From positions 1-6,449 of the forward strand of contig JALUJC010000362.1 of NCBI GenBank assembly GCA_027053375.1: a DNA stretch of 6,449 nucleotides, written 5' to 3'. Below, one piece after another: positions 1 through 6,449 of this stretch; position 1 is the stretch's first letter; every line of letters starts with the position of its first letter. The stretch comes from Caldifarciminota bacterium (GTDB lineage: Bacteria; Hydrothermota; Hydrothermia; S141-80). A program made the translations under genes and the position numbers. The notes under the pieces were generated by a model. It was not told the origin of the DNA. It searched no databases and saw nothing but the letters and a program-made list of their open reading frames with translations.

Positions 1-108
1 GAGCTGGACGTGGGAGCGGACGAACTCTTCCTTGCTGCAGCAGGGCGGAGTTATTTCTATGCGCCCTGCTGCAGCAAGGAAGAGTTCGTCCGCTCCCACG
101 TCCAGCTC
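1..108. repeat. Perfect long inverted repeat (47-bp arms, 14-nt loop), probable fold-back
   Basis: Positions 1-47 are the exact reverse complement of 62-108, with a 14-base spacer at 48-61. The left arm runs right up to the window edge, so the repeat may continue outside. The right arm and spacer encode good BlaI-family sequence (from about GRSYFYAP onward). The left arm, read in the same frame, does not resemble the region that should precede it in a BlaI repressor. Such an arrangement is typical of a fold-back chimera at a contig end or an amplification artefact. A genuine genomic inverted duplication is possible but less likely. Confidence 0.95.
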
Positions 109-234
109 ACCCTGAAGGAACTCCTGGAAGATTTTCCAGAAGAAGTCCTCTCCACGCTGCTGTCTCCCGGCACCCAGTTGCCTCCGGAAACCGTGGCGCG
201 TTTCCGAAAATTGCTTGACGAACAACATGGCTGA
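1..234 (+). CDS. BlaI/MecI/CopY-family transcriptional repressor, 3' fragment
   Basis: Only the C-terminal part of a BlaI-type repressor is present. From about position 46 the protein reads GRSYFYAPCCSKEEF, followed by a helical segment (LKELLEDFPEEVLSTLL) and a terminal PPETVARFRKLLDEQ helix. This matches the usual end of the family: the last part of the winged-helix DNA-binding domain, then the dimerisation helices. The N-terminal recognition helix is missing. The frame is open back to position 1, but bases 1-45 are the reverse complement of this gene's own downstream sequence, so the in-frame ATG at 10 is not a credible start. Family members bind dyad operators as dimers and are inactivated when a partner M56 membrane protease signals. 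The stop overlaps the ATG of the M56 gene by 8 bases, the classic BlaI-BlaR1 pairing. The inducing signal cannot be read from this fragment. Confidence 0.75.
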   Translation, partial: ELDVGADELFLAAAGRSYFYAPCCSKEEFVRSHVQLTLKELLEDFPEEVLSTLLSPGTQLPPETVARFRKLLDEQHG

Positions 235-1189
235 CATCCTGCTCCTGGTGGCCCTGGCCACCGGCCTTTTCCTTCTCGCGAGTCTTCCCCGGCTCACCGA
301 ACGGTGGGGACTCTCCACCACCCACGTGGTGTGGCTCACGCTGGCATCCTGGGTCCTCCTGTTTGCCTATCCGGTCATGCTGGGGGGGATGCATCTCAAG
401 GAATGGTGGATCCATGGCCAGCACTGCCAGCATCATTTCCTCCCCTGCTCCCTGACCACCCCCACCGATCGTCTGGGCTTTCTGATGCCCATCTTGTGGG
501 GTGGGTTCCTCTTTGTCATGGCCCTGTTCCGTGCCGGGCGTATGGCCCTCCATGCTTTTCGATCCGCGCGTAGACTCCGAGGTTTTCCCCACACCCGACT
601 TCATGACCATACGGCCGTGCTTCTGCCCGTAGAAACCCCTGTGCTTGCCGTACAGGGCGTGTTTCGACCCACGCTGATCGCCAGCCAGGGTGTCCTGAAC
701 GCTTACACCCGGGAGGAGTTGTTCTCTGCCCTGAAACACGAGGAAGCCCACATCCGGCATCACCACAATCTGAAAGGAACCGTTCTCGCGGTGTTGATGG
801 CGCCCTTCCCCCTGTCCTGGACCCGACCCCTTCGGGACACCTTTCTGTGGGTACGCGAACTGGAAGCCGACCGGGATGTTCCCAACCCCCGTGCCCTCGC
901 CTCGGCGATTCTTAAAACTGTCTCCCCGGAAATGCAGGTGGCTTCTGCCCTTGCGTCCCCCTCGGGTCCAGTGGAAGATCGCCTGGAACGGCTCCTGGGT
1001 CTACGGCCCTACCCGCAACCCCGCAGGGGGCTGGGGGGGTGGTTCGCGGTCCTCTTTGCGCTCTCTCTGCTGCTTCCTTTCCTGGGAAGTGCCCATCACC
1101 TGGAACAAACGCGCGGGCTGGGGATGGTTTGCCAGACCCAGATTTGCTCCGCTTCCCGTGCCCCTTCCTGCCTTCCCACAGCCCCCTGA
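227..1189 (+). CDS. M56-family (BlaR1-like) membrane zinc metallopeptidase without PBP sensor domain
   Basis: A 320-residue integral membrane protein. Predicted membrane segments lie at about residues 2-20, 33-52, 85-104 and 272-290, with a further hydrophobic stretch near 184-200. The zinc protease core has HEEAH (H171, E172, H175) and the downstream glutamate motif RELEAD (210-215), as in M56/M48 gluzincins. By analogy with BlaR1, the protease domain is cytoplasmic and would act on the BlaI-type repressor encoded just upstream. The large C-terminal penicillin-binding sensor of true BlaR1 is absent; only about 30 residues follow the last membrane segment. The predicted external loop between segments 2 and 3 is rich in His and Cys (H63, H66, C67, H69, H70, C74), and the tail carries C302, C307 and C315. 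ATG 227 was chosen because it overlaps the repressor stop; a TTG at 215 in frame is an alternative. No clear ribosome binding site is seen, so translational coupling is likely. The signal sensed is unknown. Confidence 0.85.
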   Translation: MADILLLVALATGLFLLASLPRLTERWGLSTTHVVWLTLASWVLLFAYPVMLGGMHLKEWWIHGQHCQHHFLPCSLTTPTDRLGFLMPILWGGFLFVMALFRAGRMALHAFRSARRLRGFPHTRLHDHTAVLLPVETPVLAVQGVFRPTLIASQGVLNAYTREELFSALKHEEAHIRHHHNLKGTVLAVLMAPFPLSWTRPLRDTFLWVRELEADRDVPNPRALASAILKTVSPEMQVASALASPSGPVEDRLERLLGLRPYPQPRRGLGGWFAVLFALSLLLPFLGSAHHLEQTRGLGMVCQTQICSASRAPSCLPTAP

Positions 1190-1204
1190 ACGCCCCCTTC
1201 CCCC

Positions 1205-1233
1205 TTGAAGGATTCAAACCCATTGTGTATCCT
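1205..1233 (+). promoter_or_regulatory. Candidate sigma70-type promoter upstream of tpiA, with overlapping small dyad
   Basis: In the 79-base gap between the M56 gene and tpiA, TTGAAG (1205-1210) and TATCCT (1228-1233) are spaced by 17 bases. Each matches the -35/-10 consensus at 4 of 6 positions. A short dyad, TTGAA-GGA-TTCAA (1205-1217), overlaps the -35 element and could be an operator or chance. This is the only gene gap of any size on the plus strand, so it is the natural place for a second promoter separating the regulatory pair from the metabolic genes. Confidence 0.35.
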
Positions 1234-1256
1234 TTTGGGGAACACGCCCACAAACC

Positions 1257-1263
1257 GGGAGGG
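1257..1263 (+). promoter_or_regulatory. Ribosome binding site fixing the tpiA GTG start
   Basis: GGGAGGG lies 5 bases before GTG 1269. The ATG at 1267 is followed at once by TGA, so it cannot be the start; the GTG is the only start that gives the conserved TPI N-terminus NILAANWKM. Confidence 0.75.
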
Positions 1264-1268
1264 CATAT

Positions 1269-2033
1269 GTGAATATTCTGGCCGCCAACTGGAAAATGCA
1301 CAAAACACGGGAAGAGACCCGTGCCTTTTTCCGGCGGTTTCTCGAGCTCTACCAGCCCACCGCCACCCACCACCTTCACACCCTGATTGCACCGCCCTAC
1401 ACCTCCATTGAAACCGCGCTCGGCATGGCCCGCAACACACCCCTGTGGATCGGGGCACAGAACGTTCATCAGGAAGAACAGGGCGCCTATACCGGCGAAA
1501 TCTCACTGCCCATGCTCCAGGATCTGGGGGTGCACTTTGTGATCGTGGGCCACTCTGAACGCCGGAAATACTTTCACGAAACCGATGAACTGATTGCCCG
1601 CAAACTCCACCGCGTTCTGGATGCCGGGCTCTGGGCCATCCTGTGTGTGGGAGAAACCCTGCAGGAGCGAGAAGCAGGAGAGGCGGAAAGGGTGGTGCAG
1701 AAGCAGGTGGAAGCCGCGCTGACCCCGCTGGATGCCAACCATATCCCCCGTCTGATCGTGGCGTATGAACCGGTCTGGGCCATCGGCACCGGTGTGCCGG
1801 CACGCCCCGAAGATGCGGAAGCCATGCATCGTTTCATTCGCTCGCTGCTTTCCCGGCGGTTTGGCGAGGACGGGGAGGCGGTGCCCCTGCTGTACGGTGG
1901 TAGCGTAAAGCCCGAAAATTTCTCCGCCTTTGCGCAAATGCCCCATATCCATGGCGCCCTGGTGGGAGGTGCTTCGCTGGATCCCGAGCGATTCTGGAAA
2001 CTTCATGAAATTCTCTTAGATGCAACAGGATGA
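1269..2033 (+). CDS. tpiA: Triosephosphate isomerase
   Basis: A complete 254-residue TIM-barrel enzyme that interconverts dihydroxyacetone phosphate and glyceraldehyde 3-phosphate in glycolysis and gluconeogenesis (cytoplasm). All signature elements are present: N7 and K9 in NWKMH near the N-terminus, catalytic H95 in VGHSERR, catalytic E167 in YEPVWAIGTG (with the flexible loop 6), YGGSV at 209-213 and the GALVGGASL phosphate-binding segment near 229-237. The length is normal for bacterial TPI. It starts with GTG behind a strong ribosome binding site and ends in an ATGA overlap with the acylphosphatase gene, implying co-translation. It is not flanked by gap or pgk here, so it lies outside the usual glycolytic cluster. 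A candidate promoter lies just upstream. Confidence 0.98.
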   Translation: MNILAANWKMHKTREETRAFFRRFLELYQPTATHHLHTLIAPPYTSIETALGMARNTPLWIGAQNVHQEEQGAYTGEISLPMLQDLGVHFVIVGHSERRKYFHETDELIARKLHRVLDAGLWAILCVGETLQEREAGEAERVVQKQVEAALTPLDANHIPRLIVAYEPVWAIGTGVPARPEDAEAMHRFIRSLLSRRFGEDGEAVPLLYGGSVKPENFSAFAQMPHIHGALVGGASLDPERFWKLHEILLDATG

Positions 2034-2302
2034 ACAGGATCAGAAAACACGTCTGGTTCCGGGGCAGGGTTCAGGGGGTGTTCTTCCGCGCTTTCACCCG
2101 GGAACAGGCGGAACAGCTCGGGGTGAAAGGATGGGTGCGCAACCTCCCCGACGGAAGAGTGGAAGCCGTTTTTGAAGGCACAGAAGACGCCGTTCATGAA
2201 CTCTTACGCCGCTGCCAGGAAGGTCCCCCGCTCGCCCACGTGGAGGGTGTGGAGATCATGGAAGAACCCCCGCAGGGAGAGAAAACATTTCGGATCCGAT
2301 GA
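2030..2302 (+). CDS. acyP: Acylphosphatase
   Basis: A 90-residue small alpha/beta protein of the acylphosphatase family, which hydrolyses carboxyl-phosphate bonds such as those in 1,3-bisphosphoglycerate, carbamoyl phosphate and acetyl phosphate. The two signature motifs are intact: GRVQGVFFR with the substrate-binding arginine (R20), and GWVRNLPDG with the catalytic asparagine (N38). Length and motif spacing are normal. Its ATG overlaps the tpiA stop (ATGA), and its own stop overlaps the rlpA start (ATGA), so it sits tightly coupled between the two. No strong ribosome binding site of its own is visible. The physiological substrate is not shown by the sequence; the linkage to tpiA makes a glycolytic acyl phosphate conceivable, but this is inference. 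Confidence 0.96.
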   Translation: MNRIRKHVWFRGRVQGVFFRAFTREQAEQLGVKGWVRNLPDGRVEAVFEGTEDAVHELLRRCQEGPPLAHVEGVEIMEEPPQGEKTFRIR

Positions 2303-2691
2303 GGAGACACATTCCTGCCGTATGGTTCTGGATTGCGGGCATCCTCCTGGGCCTGGCCTGTGCGGGTCAGCCTGCGCGGAAAGGGGCCTGGGTTCAGGAA
2401 GGACTGGCTTCCTGGTACGGTCCTGGGTTTCAGGGAAAGCGTACCGCTTCGGGTGAACGGTTTAACATGCACCAGTACACCGCTGCACATCGCACCCTAC
2501 CCTTCGGGACAAGGGTCCGGGTCACCCATCTGCGTACCGGACGCTCCGTGGTGGTCCGGATCAATGACCGCGGTCCATGGAAACGAGGACGCATCATTGA
2601 CCTTTCTTATGCTGCCGCCCGTGCCATTGGACTGATCCGGGACGGTGTTGCCCCCGTACGTATCGAGGTGGTGCAATGGCCCTCAAAGTGA
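2299..2691 (+). CDS. rlpA: RlpA-like septal/peptidoglycan double-psi beta-barrel protein, probable lipoprotein
   Basis: A 130-residue exported protein. An N-terminal basic stretch (MRRH) and hydrophobic segment (residues 7-20) end in GLAC at C21. This looks like a lipoprotein signal, although Gly at -3 is not the standard lipobox residue. The rest is a single RlpA domain: GLASWYG at 35-41, TASGE with E53, TAAHRTLPFGT with H64, RINDRGP with D90 and RIIDLS at 98-103. These correspond to the residues linked to lytic transglycosylase activity in characterised RlpA proteins, which cleave glycan strands lacking stem peptides. There is no C-terminal SPOR domain, so septal targeting through denuded glycan, as in E. 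coli or Pseudomonas RlpA, is not supported. Its start overlaps the acylphosphatase stop, and its end overlaps panC by 16 bases. Confidence 0.92.
   Translation: MRRHIPAVWFWIAGILLGLACAGQPARKGAWVQEGLASWYGPGFQGKRTASGERFNMHQYTAAHRTLPFGTRVRVTHLRTGRSVVVRINDRGPWKRGRIIDLSYAAARAIGLIRDGVAPVRIEVVQWPSK
2665..2670 (+). promoter_or_regulatory. Ribosome binding site for panC inside the end of rlpA
   Basis: GAGGTG lies 5 bases before ATG 2676 and supports that start, even though it places the first 16 bases of panC inside the rlpA coding region. Confidence 0.65.
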
Positions 2692-3551
2692 TCCACGACC
2701 CGCACGAACTTCAGGCCTACACACTCTCCCTCTTTCGCGAGGGGAAAACCGTGGGGTTTGTGCCCACCATGGGGTACCTCCATGAAGGCCACCTGTCCCT
2801 GTTTCGCTGCGCACGCCGGGAAAACGATGTGGTGGTCGCCTCCATCTTCGTCAACCCCACCCAGTTTGGCCCGGGTGAGGATTTCGAACGCTATCCCCGG
2901 GATCCTCAGGGGGATAAAGAAAAAGCTGAATCGGAGGGGGTGGATGTGCTTTTCATGCCCCGGGCAGAAGACCTTTATCCCCTGGACTTTCAGACCTTTG
3001 TGGAGGTGGAACGTTTGACCCGGGGCCTCTGCGGTGCCTTCCGTCCGGGACATTTTCGAGGGGTCACCACCGTGGTTACCAAACTCCTGATGCTGGCCTT
3101 CCCGACCCGTGCTTACTTCGGTCGAAAAGACTTCCAGCAGTGGCGGGTGATTGAGCAGATGGTCCGGGACCTCCACCTTCCCGTGGAGATCGTCTCCTGT
3201 CCCATCGTTCGCGAACCCGACGGACTTGCAATGAGTTCTCGAAACGTGTACCTCTCTCCGGAAGAACGCCAATCCGCTCTGTCCCTGTATCGCTCTCTGC
3301 GAAAAGCCGAAGCCCTCTTTCGAGAAGGTGAAACCCGGCCGCAGGTTTATGAACAGGCGATCCGCACCATCCTGGAATCCGCCCCTCACCTGAAAAAAAT
3401 TGATTACATCGCCATCGTGGATGGCCTTACCCTGGAACCGGTGGATCGGGTGGAACGGGGTACGCTGATTGCCCTGGCCGCCCATGTGGGACCCGCCCGC
3501 CTGATCGACAACTGGTGGGTGGGTGTGGACAGCCTGGATCTTCCCTCGTGA
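2676..3551 (+). CDS. panC: Pantothenate synthetase (pantoate--beta-alanine ligase)
   Basis: A 291-residue enzyme that condenses pantoate and beta-alanine with ATP to give pantothenate, AMP and pyrophosphate, the last step before coenzyme A synthesis proper. Motifs in order: PTMGYLHEGH (30-39) containing the HxGH nucleotidyl-transfer signature, FVNPTQFGPGED (58-69), FRPGHFRGVTTVV for pantoate binding (122-134), YFGRKDFQQ (147-155), and PIVREPDGLAMSSRN (176-190) with the KMSKS-like loop. The C-terminal dimer domain ends with ARLIDN. The length is normal. It overlaps rlpA by 16 bases and the next gene by 4 (GTGA). The partner genes panB and panD are not in the window, so the pathway is dispersed in this genome or lies beyond the window. 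Confidence 0.98.
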   Translation: MALKVIHDPHELQAYTLSLFREGKTVGFVPTMGYLHEGHLSLFRCARRENDVVVASIFVNPTQFGPGEDFERYPRDPQGDKEKAESEGVDVLFMPRAEDLYPLDFQTFVEVERLTRGLCGAFRPGHFRGVTTVVTKLLMLAFPTRAYFGRKDFQQWRVIEQMVRDLHLPVEIVSCPIVREPDGLAMSSRNVYLSPEERQSALSLYRSLRKAEALFREGETRPQVYEQAIRTILESAPHLKKIDYIAIVDGLTLEPVDRVERGTLIALAAHVGPARLIDNWWVGVDSLDLPS

Positions 3552-3913
3552 ACGGGATCCTGCTTCTTCTTGCCTTTCTGGCACAGGATTCCTGGTGGGG
3601 AACCGACAAAGCCTATCACCTCACCGCGTCTCATCTCATGGCCAACGCACTGGCCATGCACTCCGGATGGTCGCCCACACAGGTTGCCCTGCTCACGCTG
3701 GGCGTGGGGATCGGAAAAGAACTGGTGGACGCCACCTTACGGGGAACGGGGTTCAGTCTTAAAGACCTCTTCTGGGACGCTGTGGGGACCGCCGCAGCCC
3801 TCTACCCGCCGCCTCCTTCCACCACGGCCTCCCCTGCGGGTGGGATACGGCCTGCACCCGCTTTTCCCCACCTTCCCCTGAATCATTCCCCACCCGCAAC
3901 ACCGGGCCGGTGA
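3548..3913 (+). CDS. Small exported protein, DUF2279/YfiM-like
   Basis: A 121-residue protein starting at GTG 3548, which overlaps the panC stop (GTGA). An earlier in-frame GTG at 3515 is possible but would overlap panC more. The N-terminus (NGILLLLAFLA) looks like a short signal sequence lacking basic residues, with possible cleavage before QDSWW. The body has the pattern of the DUF2279/YfiM family: DKAYHLTASH (20-29), a variable middle helix, GVGIGKELVDA (52-62) and GFSLKDLFWDAVG (68-80). The repeated acidic, His and Lys residues and the membrane-associated character are typical of the family, but its function is not established. After residue 86 the sequence becomes a Pro/Ala/Ser/Thr-rich tail of about 35 residues, with no family similarity that I recognise. 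It is the last gene of the plus-strand string. Confidence 0.75.
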   Translation: MNGILLLLAFLAQDSWWGTDKAYHLTASHLMANALAMHSGWSPTQVALLTLGVGIGKELVDATLRGTGFSLKDLFWDAVGTAAALYPPPPSTTASPAGGIRPAPAFPHLPLNHSPPATPGR

Positions 3914-3924
3914 TCTGACCTTTT
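3900..3924 (+). terminator. Weak candidate terminator between convergent genes
   Basis: A 13-base palindrome, CACCGGGCCGGTG (3900-3912), overlaps the stop of the DUF2279 gene and is followed 8 bases later by TTTT (3921-3924). The stem would be only about 5 bp with a 3-base loop, and the T-run is short and displaced. It is therefore a poor match to a standard intrinsic terminator. The location between convergent genes is the reason for listing it. Confidence 0.25.
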
Positions 3925-4810
3925 ACCCCGTCTCTTTCCGCGCCTCCTGAAACACCCGCTCCGCGCGGTAACTGGAGCGCACAAGGGGTCCGGAAAACAC
4001 CTCCATAAAGCCCATCCTGAGGGCTTCTTCTCTGTACCATGCAAAGGTCTCCGGGGAGACATAACGCACCACCGGAAGGTGCACCCGCTTCCCGGTGGGC
4101 CGCAGGTACTGTCCGATGGTCACGATGTCCACACCCGCCGCCCGCAGATCCCGCAGCGTCTCCAGCACCTCCTCATCCGTTTCTCCCAGCCCCACCATGA
4201 TACTGCTCTTGGTGAGAAGATCCGGCGCCATTTCCTTCCATGTGCGGAGCACGAACAGGGTAAGTTCGTATCCCGCACGGCGGTCCCGCACCACATGGGT
4301 CAACCGGCGCACGGTCTCAATGTTCTGAGCCAGCACGTCTGGACGTACCTCCACCACCGTGCGCAGTGCCCGAACATTCCCCTGGAAGTCGGGCGTGAGG
4401 AGCTCCACGCGCGTGTGCGGGGAAAACTCCCGGATCCACCGCACGGTCTGCGCAAAGTGAGATGCGCCTCCATCGGGAAGGTCATCCCGATCCACCGAGG
4501 TGATCACCACATAGTTCAACCCCAGCTGAGCAATGGCCCGGGCCACCCGGGCAGGTTCCAGCGGATCCACCGTGCCGCCGGGATCTCCGGTGTTCACGGC
4601 ACAAAACCTGCAGGCCCGGGTACAGGTATCACCCAGAATCATGATGGTGGCGGTGCCCACGCCCCAGCATTCCGCCAGGTTGGGACAGCGCGCCTCCTCA
4701 CAGACAGTATGCAGATGCAGTCCCTTCATCAACGCGCGCACATCCGCGAACTTCCCCTCACCGGGAAGCCGCACCTTCAACCACTCTGGATGCCTGCGTC
4801 GGTTCTCCAT
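3923..4810 (-). CDS. lipA: Lipoyl synthase (radical SAM)
   Basis: A 295-residue radical SAM enzyme that inserts two sulfurs into octanoyl chains on lipoyl-carrier domains, completing the lipoate cofactor of 2-oxoacid dehydrogenases and the glycine cleavage system. The auxiliary cluster ligands are present as C37, C42 and C48 ([12 protein letters not shown]), and the radical SAM cluster as C63, C67, C70 (CTRACRFC). The C-terminal RSSYRAE motif (278-284) contains the conserved serine ligand. ATG 4810 is preferred because AGGAG lies 8 bases upstream. ATG 4816 is in frame but only 2 bases from AGGAG, and a further upstream extension to 4978 would run through tldD coding sequence without LipA-like content. 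It follows tldD after a 22-base gap and is probably co-transcribed with it. No lipB is seen beside it. Confidence 0.97.
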   Translation of the reverse strand: MENRRRHPEWLKVRLPGEGKFADVRALMKGLHLHTVCEEARCPNLAECWGVGTATIMILGDTCTRACRFCAVNTGDPGGTVDPLEPARVARAIAQLGLNYVVITSVDRDDLPDGGASHFAQTVRWIREFSPHTRVELLTPDFQGNVRALRTVVEVRPDVLAQNIETVRRLTHVVRDRRAGYELTLFVLRTWKEMAPDLLTKSSIMVGLGETDEEVLETLRDLRAAGVDIVTIGQYLRPTGKRVHLPVVRYVSPETFAWYREEALRMGFMEVFSGPLVRSSYRAERVFQEARKETG

Positions 4811-4818
4811 TTCCATGA

Positions 4819-4823
4819 CTCCT
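4819..4823 (-). promoter_or_regulatory. Ribosome binding site deciding the lipA start
   Basis: On the minus strand, AGGAG lies in the short gap after the tldD stop (TAG, 4835-4833). It is 8 bases from ATG 4810 and 2 bases from ATG 4816, so the downstream ATG is favoured. Confidence 0.6.
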
Positions 4824-4832
4824 GTTCCCGGC

Positions 4833-6449
<1,617 letters not shown>

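Noticed and set aside
1..108. Transposon terminal repeat or phage attachment site
   Set aside because: The arms are the gene's own coding sequence in mirror form, with no transposase, integrase or target-site duplication visible.
10..234. ATG at 10 as the start of a complete 74-residue protein
   Set aside because: Codons 1-45 come from the inverted-repeat arm and do not match the BlaI family; the real gene is cut off, not short.
912..1803. Two overlapping minus-strand open frames across the M56 gene, the gap and tpiA
   Set aside because: Both are antisense to well-supported genes, have low-complexity Gly/Arg/Pro products and no plausible start context.
2607..3584. Long open frame of about 325 codons on the minus strand
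   Set aside because: It lies opposite panC, which has complete motifs; the translated sequence has no recognisable domain and is a GC-rich shadow frame.
3835..3898. 10-bp inverted repeat (3835-3844 and 3889-3898)
   Set aside because: The 44-base loop and C-rich composition make chance likely, and there is no adjacent T-run.

Overview
The window is a GC-rich, densely packed stretch of bacterial chromosome with two convergent gene strings that meet near 3,915. The plus-strand string (1-3913) reads: 3' end of a BlaI/MecI-type repressor, an M56 (BlaR1-like) membrane metallopeptidase, triosephosphate isomerase (tpiA), acylphosphatase, an RlpA-type double-psi beta-barrel protein, pantothenate synthetase (panC), and a small exported DUF2279/YfiM-like protein. 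The minus-strand string (6449 down to 3923) reads: 3' end of malate dehydrogenase (mdh), a TldD-family metalloprotease, and lipoyl synthase (lipA).

The host looks like a bacterium with a cell envelope that includes an outer membrane. RlpA- and YfiM-like proteins are mostly known from such cells. The genes are mostly central metabolism and housekeeping, with no phage, transposon, tRNA, rRNA or CRISPR signal. I cannot assign a phylum from the sequence alone. An uncultivated lineage is plausible because window position 1 looks like a contig end.

Layout: genes are very tightly coupled. Stop/start overlaps occur at 227-234 (repressor/M56), 2030-2033 (tpiA/acylphosphatase, ATGA), 2299-2302 (acylphosphatase/rlpA, ATGA), 2676-2691 (rlpA/panC, 16 nt), 3548-3551 (panC/DUF2279, GTGA) and 6287-6290 (mdh/tldD, CTGA). 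The only gap of any size is 1190-1268, upstream of tpiA, where there is a possible promoter. No stretch over 300 bases lacks a gene.

Main points for a second look: (1) positions 1-108 form a perfect 47-bp-arm inverted repeat in which the left arm replaces the expected upstream repressor sequence; this is most likely a fold-back or assembly chimera. (2) The tldD gene has no ATG/GTG/TTG that would include its conserved N-terminal helix. A CTG at 6290, overlapping the mdh stop and preceded by GGAGGG, is the best start. (3) The M56 protein lacks a penicillin-binding sensor domain but has a His/Cys-rich predicted external loop and a Cys-bearing tail. I did not find a clearly new multi-gene system; the region is mainly ordinary core metabolism with a BlaI/M56 pair at its edge.
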